Origin: Cellulophaga sp. HaHa_2_95
GTDB taxonomy: Bacteria > Bacteroidota > Bacteroidia > Flavobacteriales > Flavobacteriaceae
Direction: 5' to 3'
Assembly (NCBI RefSeq): GCF_019278565.1
Contig: NZ_CP058988.1
Location: 1,798,001-1,862,000, forward strand
DNA length: 64,000 nt
Made by a program: the position numbers and the translations under genes. The notes beneath the pieces were generated by a model. That model was not told where the DNA came from. It saw nothing but the letters and a program-made list of their open reading frames with translations, and searched no databases. This document shows, in pieces, positions 40,470-50,546 of the stretch. How positions within the stretch are numbered: position 1 is the stretch's first letter; every line of letters starts with the position of its first letter.

Positions 40470-42455
40470 TTCTTGCTTTTGAAGCATTTTTATCTCATCA
40501 CGTAATTTGGCTGCTTGCATAAAGTCCAACTCCTTCGCAGCTTTTTCCATATCTTTTCGTTTTTCACGAATCATTTTTTCAATTTGTTCTTTTGTCAAGT
40601 AGTCCATATCCGGTTCTGCCGCTCTAGCTACTTCTTTTTCAAAATGATAGGTAGATACAGAATTCTTAGCTAACACGCTATCCAGGCTTTTATTTAGCGC
40701 TTTTGGCACCATATTATGTTTGGTGTTGTACGCAATTTGTTTTTCTCTTCGGTAGTTGGTGTCATCAATTGTTTGCTTCATGCTAGCCGTAATTTTATCA
40801 GCATACATGATAGCTTTTCCATTAAGGTTTCTAGCGGCTCTACCCACGGTTTGTGTTAAGGAGCGATTACTCCGTAAGAATCCTTCTTTATCGGCATCTA
40901 GGATGGCTACAAGAGAGACCTCAGGTAAATCTAGTCCTTCACGTAGTAGGTTTACCCCAATCAAGACATCAAAAATACCCTTTCTTAAATTTTGCATGAT
41001 TTCTACACGCTCTAGGGTATCCACGTCACTATGAATATACCGACAGCGAACATTAATACGATCCAGGTATTTTGCTAATTCCTCTGCCATACGTTTGGTA
41101 AGGGTAGTTACCAGTGTACGTTCATCTTTTTCATTCCGTTGTTGAATTTCCTCTACCAAATCATCAATTTGATTTAAGCTAGGTCTCACCTCTATAATCG
41201 GATCTAAAAGACCCGTAGGCCTAATGATCTGTTCTACAAAAACACCATCACTTAGTTGTAATTCATAATCAGCAGGAGTAGCACTCACATAAATTACTTG
41301 ATTTTGCAAAGCTTCAAATTCCTCAAACTTAAGCGGCCTATTATCCATTGCAGCAGGCAGTCTAAACCCATATTCTACTAAATTTTCTTTTCGGGAACGG
41401 TCACCACCATACATGGCATGTACTTGGGAGATCGTAACGTGACTTTCATCGACCACCATTAAATAATCATCAGGAAAATAATCCAATAGGCAGAAGGGCC
41501 TAGTTCCGGGTTCTCTACCATCTAAATAACGCGAGTAGTTTTCAATACCAGAACAGTATCCTAATTCACGAATCATTTCCAAATCAAAATTGGTACGTTC
41601 TTCTAGTCTTTTGGCTTCTAAAGGCTTACCAACTTCTTTGAAAAAATCAATCTGTTTTACCAAATCATCCTGAATTTGATGAATTGCATTTTGTAAAATA
41701 TCAGGAGAGGTTACAAACATGTTTGCAGGGTAGATATTCAGGTTTTCGTAAGTATCTAGCTTTGTGTTTTTCAAAGGATCAAAGGCTTCAATCTCTTCAA
41801 TTTCATCGCCAAAAAAGTGAATACGAAATGCATGATCTGCATAACTCGGGAAAACATCTACAACATCTCCTTTCACCCTGAAATTTCCATTCCTAAAATC
41901 TGCCGTAGTTCTAGAATATAAACTTTGTACTAATTGATGAAGGAATTTTGTTCTCGAAATTACCTGATCTTTATGAACAGAAATAACATTTTTTTGAAAT
42001 TCTACAGGGTTTCCAATACCATATAAACAAGAAACTGATGCTACAACAATAACATCCCGCCTTCCTGATAATAGGGAAGACGTGGTACTTAATCGAAGTT
42101 TCTCTATGTCTTCATTGATAGATAAATCCTTTTCAATATAAAGGCCAGAAGTAGGGATATAGGCTTCTGGTTGGTAGTAATCATAGTAGGATACAAAATA
42201 TTCCACCGCATTATCTGGAAAAAACTGCTTAAATTCTGAATATAATTGAGCCGCTAATGTCTTATTGTGTGCTAAAACTAATGTAGGTTTTTGCACCTCT
42301 TCAATTACATTAGCTACTGTAAATGTTTTTCCAGAACCTGTAACACCTAGTAGGGTTTGGTATTTTTCTCCAGTATCTAAACCTTCAACCAATTCTTTAA
42401 TGGCATTGGGTTGATCTCCTGTGGGTTTAAATTCTGATACGACCTTAAATTTCAT
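40467..42455 (-). CDS. uvrB: Excinuclease ABC subunit B
   Basis: A 662-residue protein of normal length. Walker A GVTGSGKT is near residue 40, the damage-probing beta-hairpin YYDYYQPEAYIP near 95, the helicase motif VVDESH near 340, and LREGLDLPEV and QTVGRAARN near 510-550. The C-terminal UVR motif (AAKELDFMQAAKLRDEI) that binds UvrC is present. It verifies DNA damage with UvrA and recruits UvrC in nucleotide excision repair. Confidence 0.97.
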   Translation of the reverse strand: MKFKVVSEFKPTGDQPNAIKELVEGLDTGEKYQTLLGVTGSGKTFTVANVIEEVQKPTLVLAHNKTLAAQLYSEFKQFFPDNAVEYFVSYYDYYQPEAYIPTSGLYIEKDLSINEDIEKLRLSTTSSLLSGRRDVIVVASVSCLYGIGNPVEFQKNVISVHKDQVISRTKFLHQLVQSLYSRTTADFRNGNFRVKGDVVDVFPSYADHAFRIHFFGDEIEEIEAFDPLKNTKLDTYENLNIYPANMFVTSPDILQNAIHQIQDDLVKQIDFFKEVGKPLEAKRLEERTNFDLEMIRELGYCSGIENYSRYLDGREPGTRPFCLLDYFPDDYLMVVDESHVTISQVHAMYGGDRSRKENLVEYGFRLPAAMDNRPLKFEEFEALQNQVIYVSATPADYELQLSDGVFVEQIIRPTGLLDPIIEVRPSLNQIDDLVEEIQQRNEKDERTLVTTLTKRMAEELAKYLDRINVRCRYIHSDVDTLERVEIMQNLRKGIFDVLIGVNLLREGLDLPEVSLVAILDADKEGFLRSNRSLTQTVGRAARNLNGKAIMYADKITASMKQTIDDTNYRREKQIAYNTKHNMVPKALNKSLDSVLAKNSVSTYHFEKEVARAAEPDMDYLTKEQIEKMIREKRKDMEKAAKELDFMQAAKLRDEIKMLQKQE

Positions 42456-42518
42456 CCTATAAAATTACGAAAGGAAGGGGTAATAAATAAACGCAGTTGC
42501 GCTTATTTTTAACCCTAT

Positions 42519-45233
42519 TTATCTTTTTAGGGCAAAGTGTCCCGTGAAAACTCTACCGTCTTCAAGATTTACTTTAAACCAATAGTCAGATGCCGGAACA
42601 TTTATGCCATTGGTAGTGCCATTCCAACCTTTGCTTTCTGGTATGATACGGGTTATTAAAGTTCCAAATCTATCAAAAATCGAGATCTCACTATCGGCCT
42701 GATACATTTCATTAACCCCTATCAATTGCCAATAATCATTAGTGCCATCGCCATTAGGAGAGAAAAATTTTGGGTAACCAATAATAGCTATTTCATCTTC
42801 CGTTATACCGCAACCTTTTTTATCTTGAACGTAAACAGTAGCAAAGCCAGGTTCCAAATTTGAAAAATTTGAACTGGATTGGTAGTCTATTCCGTCTAAA
42901 GAATATTCGTAGTCCCCGTCACCGGTAACTAGGATTTCTATGGTATTGTTATCTGAAATATCCTTTATAATAATATTTTCAATTTGTGCTCTGTTAGAGG
43001 GGTAGACGGTAAAATCAACACTATTCGTACAAATTAGAGTTTCACTTAGCGTACTATAGTCATAACCGAGTGTTAATTTATAATTTCCAGGTTCAGAGAT
43101 GGCTATCGTAGGTGTATTGCCAATAATGGTTTCAGAATTGTTCGTTGTAATTTTCCATTCGTAGGAATCATAACTGCTTGGAGCAACTAAGTCTAGGTAT
43201 TCTCCGTCGGTACAGGCATAATGTTCTTCGGGAAAGGTAAACGAGGGTGCTGCATTTACAATAAGTGCTATGCTTTCTACACCTTGGCATTCATTGTCTT
43301 TTTCAAGACGCACATATAAATTGATGGATGGCGTAGTAAAGGCTCCAGAAATTTCATTTTGCTCTAAAGAAGCATCTTCTAGGCTTAAGTAGAACGTAGC
43401 ATTAATAGCGGGGTAACTATTCTGTTTAATTTGTTCCAGATCAAAAACGCCTTCTATTTCTGCAGTGTCTAAATTGCTTTGGCACGTATAAAACGGACTC
43501 TCACTATTCGTGTTTATGGTTGTAGCTTGTACCGTAATCTCAAGGGTGCCTTCAGAAGAACATCCAAATTCATTGGTAGCCGTATAATAAATTATTTGAT
43601 TAAATGGCGTAGTATTTCGATACCCAATAGGGTTTAATATAGGTTGGTTGTTGGTGATTGCGGTAGTACTTTCGAAAAACAAAAAATCATAATCCTCAGG
43701 ATAGTTTTTTAAAAGGTAGGCTTGCTCTAAATTAAGCGATGTGATGCCGTCTGTGGTGCTATCTTCATCAATATCACATTGAATAATTTGTAGATTTTCT
43801 ATTATCGGTACTGGATTTATAACAATGGTAGATTCTCCGATAATAGGGCATTCTTTAGGGTCTGCTAATGTTATTTTTAATTTGTATTTCCCAGCATCTT
43901 CTAATGACGCATTTGATATTTCTAAATAATAGTTGTTTGGGTTTATTAAAGGTATACCATCTTTTTCCCATTCATACCTAGCTCCTGAATATTCATCAAC
44001 TTCAAGAATAAACGATTCTTTTTCGCAAATGGTTAAGGTGGTGCTGGTGCTCCCGTCCGAGTTTTTAATCAAATCAATCTTATTGAAAAAAGATTGAATA
44101 AATGGAGGTAGTCCTTGCATTGCTGTTTTTCCATTTAAAGAAACAGCATTCTGTACATAGTTGGCCGCCAATCCTTTAACACTAGGGTTGTTAATAACAC
44201 TTAAATAGGCGGTTCCTTCAAAATAATTTTTTGGAGTTGTACGGTATATTTTTCCATTTTCTGCCATTTGTAAGGCACCTCTAAATGCCGCTCTCTCATC
44301 TATAACTACAGCTGAAGTTGAAATGTTTGAAGCAAAAAGGTCATACTGAATTAATGAAGCATTGCTTATTTCTTCATCATTAAACGTATGTACATACAAA
44401 TAGTGTCCTTCCGTTGAAAATTCTACACCGTAGGGAATTGTATTGGAAGAAGGGATGGTTAGTTGTAATTGATTGCTAAGAATCCCCGTTTTTGGGTCAA
44501 AGTCATAAACAAACAATCCGTCATAAGCATTTGCACTTACCATTTTTGTACCATCAGAGGATAGCTTTAAATAGCCCCTTGGATCACTAATTAGTAGGTC
44601 AGGGAAAGTGTTTTTTACCGCATTCATATTTATTCCTGCAGCACTTACTTCATAACAATGATAGGTGTTAAAAAAGCCAACTGCACCGGCTTCGGAAGCC
44701 AAAGTAATTACCCAAATAGATTGTTCAAAGCAGTCTTTAATGACACCTGCAATTTTTTCAGAACTATCATTAAGAAGTTTTTTGTTTTTCTCTGTGATGG
44801 CCCCATTACCACCATTTTGTGAAATATCTAATACGGAATAATTGAGTCCAAAATCTGGATCACCTTCTACCACAGAAGTATCCACAGTAAAAATATAATA
44901 AATGTTTGGGTCTTCTGGTTTGGGTACAATAATGGCCGACTGTGTGCTAGAAGGGTCTCCCCATAAGCCGGTTCCATTTTGAACTATTTGATGATTCTTA
45001 TTATACACTGTAATACCATCCGTGTAGGCTAACAAATTTCCGCTAGCATCCGATATAGAAGTACAGCCTTCAAGAGTAGTTAACTTACCATCTGTTAATG
45101 CTGTTACAGGGCCGTTATCATTAAACTGTATACCAGCACCATAACCAAAGTACCAGTTCGAAGTTTCTCTTTGTGCAGCGGCTTGCAAAAAGCTAAAGAT
45201 GGATAAAAAAAGAATAAGATATTGTTTTTTCAT
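42519..45233 (-). CDS. T9SS type B sorting-domain surface protein with propeller-like N-terminus
   Basis: A 904-residue protein with a signal peptide ending LQAAAQ. Residues about 22-380 (NWYFGYGAGIQF, TTLEGCTSISD, SSTQSAIIVPKP, YIFTVDTS, LKLSSDGTKM) form a domain I know from flavobacterial surface proteins, probably a beta-propeller. Several immunoglobulin/PKD-like segments follow. The C-terminal about 85 residues (YPKFFSPNGDGTNDYW, SEISIFDRFGTLI, WNGTTNG, DYWFKV, GHFALKR) are a gliding-motility-associated type B C-terminal domain, so it is exported by T9SS. Binding target unknown. Confidence 0.92.
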   Translation of the reverse strand: MKKQYLILFLSIFSFLQAAAQRETSNWYFGYGAGIQFNDNGPVTALTDGKLTTLEGCTSISDASGNLLAYTDGITVYNKNHQIVQNGTGLWGDPSSTQSAIIVPKPEDPNIYYIFTVDTSVVEGDPDFGLNYSVLDISQNGGNGAITEKNKKLLNDSSEKIAGVIKDCFEQSIWVITLASEAGAVGFFNTYHCYEVSAAGINMNAVKNTFPDLLISDPRGYLKLSSDGTKMVSANAYDGLFVYDFDPKTGILSNQLQLTIPSSNTIPYGVEFSTEGHYLYVHTFNDEEISNASLIQYDLFASNISTSAVVIDERAAFRGALQMAENGKIYRTTPKNYFEGTAYLSVINNPSVKGLAANYVQNAVSLNGKTAMQGLPPFIQSFFNKIDLIKNSDGSTSTTLTICEKESFILEVDEYSGARYEWEKDGIPLINPNNYYLEISNASLEDAGKYKLKITLADPKECPIIGESTIVINPVPIIENLQIIQCDIDEDSTTDGITSLNLEQAYLLKNYPEDYDFLFFESTTAITNNQPILNPIGYRNTTPFNQIIYYTATNEFGCSSEGTLEITVQATTINTNSESPFYTCQSNLDTAEIEGVFDLEQIKQNSYPAINATFYLSLEDASLEQNEISGAFTTPSINLYVRLEKDNECQGVESIALIVNAAPSFTFPEEHYACTDGEYLDLVAPSSYDSYEWKITTNNSETIIGNTPTIAISEPGNYKLTLGYDYSTLSETLICTNSVDFTVYPSNRAQIENIIIKDISDNNTIEILVTGDGDYEYSLDGIDYQSSSNFSNLEPGFATVYVQDKKGCGITEDEIAIIGYPKFFSPNGDGTNDYWQLIGVNEMYQADSEISIFDRFGTLITRIIPESKGWNGTTNGINVPASDYWFKVNLEDGRVFTGHFALKR

Positions 45234-45346
45234 CTGCTATTATTTTTATCATTCAGATGAAATAGATAAAGTAACTAATACTGCCATTGGTAGTGTTAGT
45301 TACTTCATAATTCATTTTCAGTGCGTTTCTCAGACGCTACAAGATA

Positions 45347-46183
45347 CTACAAATCTCTTTTCTTTAATAATGCGTAGGATAAATAGATGAAAATTGCGGT
45401 CCAGCCTAAGACAATTAAGATATTATACCAATGCACGGCATAATCTATTGATAAATTGGCACCTAATTGTGTGCTTAATGATTTTACCGCTTTAAATTTT
45501 GTAATGGGCTCAACGATTAAGTTTGACATTGCTTCTAAAGGCATAAAATGCATAACTTTTTCTGATCCTTCTTTTCCAAAAAGCCACCATGCAAAAAATC
45601 GGATAATTAAGTTTTCAAAAATTCCCCACCATAGAATTAAAAATCCAAGAGCGAATGCTGATCTTTTTACCAATAAACCAAGAAATAAGCACATACTAAA
45701 AAAGCCAACGAGCTTTACAAAGTAGCCTAAAAAATAGCTTAAATCCGAGAAAATGATACTAATTTCAGTAAAATCAGAATAGAGCAACCCTAATACAAGA
45801 GAGACAAGAAAAACGAAAATTGTAGATAAGATAGAAAAGCTAATTACCATTAAGAATTTGCTCATAAGAAATTCTTTTTTAGACAAGCCATCAATTAAAT
45901 TTTGCTTAATTGTTTTGTTACTGTATTCATTGGCAGTCATAGAAACAATTACTATAGCAAAAAATAATTTTAACCAAGATGCTATCCACGTATTTAAATG
46001 CCAGATGTAGGGAAAATTAAAAATACCTTGATCGGCAATATTAAAAACTATTGGAGGTCTATCTATGCGAATCATAGCAATTAGCGCCATACATAAAATT
46101 AGTGTGAAGTAGGCAAATATTAAAAATTTACTAGCTCTATTATTCCAAAGTTTTATAAATTCTATTTGTAATAAACGTATCAT
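45347..46183 (-). CDS. ABC-2 type transporter permease
   Basis: A 278-residue membrane protein with about six hydrophobic segments (first near 18-38, TANEYSNKTIKQNLIDGLSKKEFL loop, final WTAIFIYLSYALLKKRD). The TANEYSNKTIKQNLIDG signature is typical of the ABC-2 permeases of BcrA/NatA type systems. It forms a two-gene operon with the ATPase 31 bases upstream. Substrate unknown; export of a peptide, lipid or antibiotic is usual. Confidence 0.88.
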   Translation of the reverse strand: MIRLLQIEFIKLWNNRASKFLIFAYFTLILCMALIAMIRIDRPPIVFNIADQGIFNFPYIWHLNTWIASWLKLFFAIVIVSMTANEYSNKTIKQNLIDGLSKKEFLMSKFLMVISFSILSTIFVFLVSLVLGLLYSDFTEISIIFSDLSYFLGYFVKLVGFFSMCLFLGLLVKRSAFALGFLILWWGIFENLIIRFFAWWLFGKEGSEKVMHFMPLEAMSNLIVEPITKFKAVKSLSTQLGANLSIDYAVHWYNILIVLGWTAIFIYLSYALLKKRDL

Positions 46184-46214
46184 TTTTTAAAAGTTTTTTG
46201 TTGATTTGGAATAA

Positions 46215-47117
46215 TTAGTTTTTCGCATTTTTAGTCAGTGTTAAGAACTGCTCTTCGAGACTTTCTTTACGTTTGGATAAGTGAGAAAGGATAATGCCTT
46301 TTTCGAATAGCGTTTTATTTAACTCCTCTGCAGATAGATCTTCCTTGGGGTAAGCGGTAATTAAACCATCTTCATTTTTTATACTACTGAATCTTGCATC
46401 CTTTTCTAAATACGTTATAAGGTTTTGTTCTTGCGATGTTTTAAGTTCAAAAAACCCGAAACTAGCTAGCATTTGATCAACACTTCCAGCATATAATTTC
46501 ACTCCTTTTTGAAGGATGACCACATGACTACACACTTTCTCGACCTCATCAAGAAGATGCGATGCTAATAAAATAGTAGTTCCTTGTGAGGCTATTTTTT
46601 TTATAATTTCTCTAATTTGATGTATTCCTTGCGGATCTAAGCCGTTGGTAGGTTCATCTAAAATTAGTATTTCAGGATCATTAAGTAGGGCAGAAGCTAT
46701 GGCTAAACGTTGCTTCATTCCTAAAGAATAAGTTTTAAACTTACTGTCTTTACGGTCTAGGAGTCCGACTAATTCAAGTTTTTCTGCAATTTTAGCTGTC
46801 GGCACTTCTTTAATCTTGCAGACCAATTTTAAGTTTTGGATTGCCGTCATGTACGGATAAAAATTTGGTCGCTCTATAATAGCACCCACCTTTTTTAAAG
46901 CATCATGCGTTGTTGTTGCTCCATTAAACCAGCTAAATTCTCCTGCTGTTCTGTTTACCACGTTTAGCACGATTCCTAGTGTGGTAGACTTACCACTACC
47001 ATTGGGTCCTAAAATGCCATATACATTTCCCTTTTCTATGGTAAATGATAAATTATTGACGGCGACAAGGGGCCCAAATTTTTTTGTAAGATTGGAGACA
47101 GTAAGGATGGTGTTCAA
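46215..47117 (-). CDS. ABC transporter ATP-binding protein (BcrA/CcmA type)
   Basis: A 300-residue ATPase with Walker A GPNGSGKST (about 37-45), signature YSLGMKQRLAIASALL, Walker B LILDEPTNGLDP and H-loop SHLLDE. The glutamine of the Q-loop is replaced in the IERPNF segment, as in many BcrA-type ATPases. About 85 C-terminal residues form the accessory region usual in this group. Paired with the permease at 45347. Confidence 0.93.
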   Translation of the reverse strand: MNTILTVSNLTKKFGPLVAVNNLSFTIEKGNVYGILGPNGSGKSTTLGIVLNVVNRTAGEFSWFNGATTTHDALKKVGAIIERPNFYPYMTAIQNLKLVCKIKEVPTAKIAEKLELVGLLDRKDSKFKTYSLGMKQRLAIASALLNDPEILILDEPTNGLDPQGIHQIREIIKKIASQGTTILLASHLLDEVEKVCSHVVILQKGVKLYAGSVDQMLASFGFFELKTSQEQNLITYLEKDARFSSIKNEDGLITAYPKEDLSAEELNKTLFEKGIILSHLSKRKESLEEQFLTLTKNAKN

Positions 47118-47209
47118 AATTGATTTATTTAAGGTTGTGTATGTTTGACGAATTAGAAGACTAATTGTTACAGCAATTTTTAAATAAACAAATTAGAAAT
47201 AGTAATAAG

Positions 47210-50200
47210 CTAATTTTTATTGACGCGATAAGTGATCCTCCGGTTCGTAATAATCGTTTTAACTTTTACAGACAGCAACGCATTTGTGCTTGTTGGTTCG
47301 TCACAAATATAATTGGCGTTGGTTAGCATAACGCGATACAAAAATCCATTCTTAGTGAGATCTGTATGTAAGACGCTAAGGCTACTTGTTTGTGCGCCAA
47401 AATAGTCCGTTCCATTTGTTATATTGGAGAATGTACTCCCCGAATCTGTGCTCACTTGCCACTGATAAGCACTGACATTTGTTGCGGTAGTGTTGAAGGT
47501 AGCATTAGCGCCAACAAAAACGGTTTGATTAATGGGCTGAACGTTAATAATAGGTGCTGCGCTAGCCTCTTGAAATTCATAGATTCCGTTTGTATTTGTA
47601 TCGGCAGGAAGGGTATAAGCCGCAGCAATCACAGTACCATTAGAATTTACAGCGGGAGTTCCAGAACCATATTGCCCCCCATCGCCACCATCGGCATTTG
47701 CATTGTTATAGGCTTCATTGGCATCTGAACATCCATCACCATCACTATCTAAATCTACTCTGTCAAAAATGCCGTCACCATCAGAATCGGCACAGGCATT
47801 ACTAGGAATTAGGCTTATATTGTCTAAAAAGAATTCGTCATGCGGCTGCGCTGTAGAAACCCCTTCAAATCGTAATTGGGCAGAATTAGAAGTGGCTGTA
47901 AAAGGAATAGAAAGTACAGCGGTATTTGATAAATTACCTCCGCCAGTATGCGCAGTGTCACCACCATTTTCAATACTCATTTGATCGGATAATTTTGAGT
48001 ACACTAATACACCTCCTAAATACACCCGTAACGTAGACGAATTTAGATAGGTTGATACCGTACCTACTTCAAAAGAAAGTATATATGCTGTTCCTGATAC
48101 TACCGTTAAATTTTGATATAGCGGTTTTGTTCCGGTGTTATATTCTTCATAAAATGCAAATAGGCCAGGATTCGGTTCTTGCCAATTACTTCCGTCAGGA
48201 GTCCACCCGTTATAATACCAAGAAGAAAAATCTCCGTTAAAAACAACATTAGTTCCTCCTGCCGAGGCACATTCTAGAGTATCTAAAATTCCATCATTAT
48301 CATCATCCAGGTCATCGCTGTCGTTAACGCCATCCAAATCAGTGTCATTATGCACGGTAACTGTAGCTGTGGGGCTATCGGCGGAATAATTTCTGTCGGT
48401 TTGATTTTGAGTATGGGTTGCCGTATTGGTAACCGTTTCTGATTCTACATTGCTTGGTAATTCGTTGGCCGTAGCTACAATAATAATAGACTCTAGACTT
48501 CCAGCATTTAAAGTGCCTAAATTCCAGTTGGGATTTGCCCAACTCCCAACTGTGGGGTTTGCAGAAACTAAGGTAAATTCAGAAGGCATAACATCGGTAA
48601 CTACAATATTTGTTACGGGGTCTTTACCAAAGCTTTCTATAGTTATTTTAAAGGTGACAGATTCTCCTTCAAGTACTTCAGACTTGTCTGCAGTTTTTTT
48701 AATTACGATATCTGGATCGCAGTAATAGGCAGATAAAGGTTGTGAATCATAGGTACATGTACCTTTTCTAACTTTAACATAATAGTCCCCAGCTGTAGTA
48801 GGAGTATAGGAAGAAAATATGGCTCCAGGAATAAGCGTACCATCTCCATACCATTGGTATGAATCATAAGTTCCGGAAGTTATTTGAATGTCAGAGTCAG
48901 GTAAGCATCCTCCACCCGTAACGACTAAACCTACCTCTGGGACCGTATCAAAACCAGAGAAGTACCCCGCAATTCCCCGATTGGCATTTACTCCAAAAAA
49001 ACCAACGGCTATGGGTCCAGAAGATTGCACTTTTACATTTCCTGTTAAATTGGCCAAGTAAAATGTTTTCCAGTCACTAGATCCTGTAACGGCTAATGGA
49101 GCAGGTAGTGTTACCGTACCTGATCCGTCTGTTACTGTAATATTATTATTCGGGGTAGTGGTAGAAGCAATTATCGTAATACCTCCTGTCAAGGTAGTTC
49201 CTGCCGCATTGGTAATGTCCGGAATGTTATCCATATTATCTGGCAACAAACAGTTTACGGGGGCAACAAAGTTTAATCCTATTGTTTGTACGCCAGAACT
49301 ACCTGCTAAGTTTTGATACGCATAGGCATCTTTTGAGGTGGTTACCAACATATTGGCGCCAGGAGTACCACTCGAATAATTGGAGCCAGGGACGATAAAA
49401 TAATCCCCATTATTGATAGTTGCCATGGGAGTAGTAGAACCATTTACGAAGATTTCCGTATTATTTTGTGTTCCAATTAGTATAGGGAACTCGGTGTCAT
49501 CACGGCCATTTCCTCGAATAAAAACATATTCCTTACCTAATTTATTTTCAGGAACTGGCTGATCTATACCTGCGTCACGGCTACTGCTAGAAGATGCGAC
49601 TACACCATAGTTTAGCCCGCCATTACTGATCGCAATATTTTTTGTGGATGCAATAGAGGCACCCAACCAGCCATCAATATTTGCTGAGGTTTGATTGGTA
49701 TAGGCTTCTAGGACAAAGGATTGATTTTTATTTAATATTATTTGTAGGGTATTACTGGTAATACCACCACGATTATTTTGTAATCTAAATTCACAATTAG
49801 GATCATACCCTGTAATATCTACGACCGTGTTATCTTCTGTGGCCATAATCCCTAAAGACGTGGTTATTTCACTCGTAGTAGCGTAATTAGGAGCACCTCC
49901 CCATTTAAATTTTGTTCCTAGTGCCTGCCTACCTTTGGAGGTAAGGGATGTGGCTTGCGCTGACGAGGTACCTCTATAGTTCACATAGAATTTTTGACCT
50001 CCAAGCGATTCAAACCGGAGTCCGCTACTGCCAATTACGACTCCAGTATTGTCATTTTTCACCATGGTAATATCATTATCACCATCAGGTAAAATATACA
50101 CACCAGGGTTAATATTTGAAATAGAAAAGCTTGCAGCGGGAGTAGCAGCAGTACCTATGTAGGCATTTACGGTAAATGTCGTTGTTTCTGGGGTTGATAA

Positions 50201-50338
50201 ATAAATGACTTGATCTTTGACAGCAGAATTGTTACTTCCTTGTTTCAATGGAGGTAAGTAGTGCAAGTCACTTAATTGTGCATACCCAAATTTGGAGCAC
50301 CCTATACAGATAAAAATTAGTATGCAAAGATGTTTCAT
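47210..50338 (-). CDS. IgGFc-like/DUF11 surface protein with inserted domain and ITNR-ITYR tail
   Basis: A 1042-residue protein with a signal peptide ending GYAQ. Residues about 20-480 are an IgGFc-binding-N-terminal-like region (SDLHYLPPLKQGSNN, VYILPDGDNDI, EYVFIRGNG, GIAGYFSGFDTVPEV). A DUF11 domain (about 545-665) is followed by calcium-binding TSP3 repeats (DTDLDGVNDSDDLDDDNDG). A jelly-roll-like segment of about 150 residues is inserted between two TSP3 parts. An immunoglobulin-like segment follows, and the protein ends VKTIITNRRITYRVNKN. No type B C-terminal domain is seen. The N-terminal two-thirds is paralogous to the protein at 50547. Confidence 0.85.
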   Translation of the reverse strand: MKHLCILIFICIGCSKFGYAQLSDLHYLPPLKQGSNNSAVKDQVIYLSTPETTTFTVNAYIGTAATPAASFSISNINPGVYILPDGDNDITMVKNDNTGVVIGSSGLRFESLGGQKFYVNYRGTSSAQATSLTSKGRQALGTKFKWGGAPNYATTSEITTSLGIMATEDNTVVDITGYDPNCEFRLQNNRGGITSNTLQIILNKNQSFVLEAYTNQTSANIDGWLGASIASTKNIAISNGGLNYGVVASSSSSRDAGIDQPVPENKLGKEYVFIRGNGRDDTEFPILIGTQNNTEIFVNGSTTPMATINNGDYFIVPGSNYSSGTPGANMLVTTSKDAYAYQNLAGSSGVQTIGLNFVAPVNCLLPDNMDNIPDITNAAGTTLTGGITIIASTTTPNNNITVTDGSGTVTLPAPLAVTGSSDWKTFYLANLTGNVKVQSSGPIAVGFFGVNANRGIAGYFSGFDTVPEVGLVVTGGGCLPDSDIQITSGTYDSYQWYGDGTLIPGAIFSSYTPTTAGDYYVKVRKGTCTYDSQPLSAYYCDPDIVIKKTADKSEVLEGESVTFKITIESFGKDPVTNIVVTDVMPSEFTLVSANPTVGSWANPNWNLGTLNAGSLESIIIVATANELPSNVESETVTNTATHTQNQTDRNYSADSPTATVTVHNDTDLDGVNDSDDLDDDNDGILDTLECASAGGTNVVFNGDFSSWYYNGWTPDGSNWQEPNPGLFAFYEEYNTGTKPLYQNLTVVSGTAYILSFEVGTVSTYLNSSTLRVYLGGVLVYSKLSDQMSIENGGDTAHTGGGNLSNTAVLSIPFTATSNSAQLRFEGVSTAQPHDEFFLDNISLIPSNACADSDGDGIFDRVDLDSDGDGCSDANEAYNNANADGGDGGQYGSGTPAVNSNGTVIAAAYTLPADTNTNGIYEFQEASAAPIINVQPINQTVFVGANATFNTTATNVSAYQWQVSTDSGSTFSNITNGTDYFGAQTSSLSVLHTDLTKNGFLYRVMLTNANYICDEPTSTNALLSVKVKTIITNRRITYRVNKN

Positions 50339-50383
50339 CAGTGTGTTGGGTACTGCTGTAAGTATACCCTGCTATTATCTGCA

Positions 50384-50391
50384 CAAATTAA
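50384..50391 (-). promoter_or_regulatory. Candidate -7-like element of the 1042-residue surface protein gene
   Basis: TTAATTTG on the minus strand (one base from TAnnTTTG) lies 46 bases before the ATG. The same octamer lies 53 bases before the paralogous gene. Confidence 0.35.
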
Positions 50392-50546
50392 AGGTAATTG
50401 ATCAACCTATTTAATTCTTTGTTGTAAAAGAATCAATACCTGTTGCATAGCCTTAAATATGAAACATTTTTTTTGAGTTAAATAAATTTAAACATCAAAA
50501 TAGGCATGTGAGGTCTTTAGTTCAAATGAATTGAAGTATTTTAAAC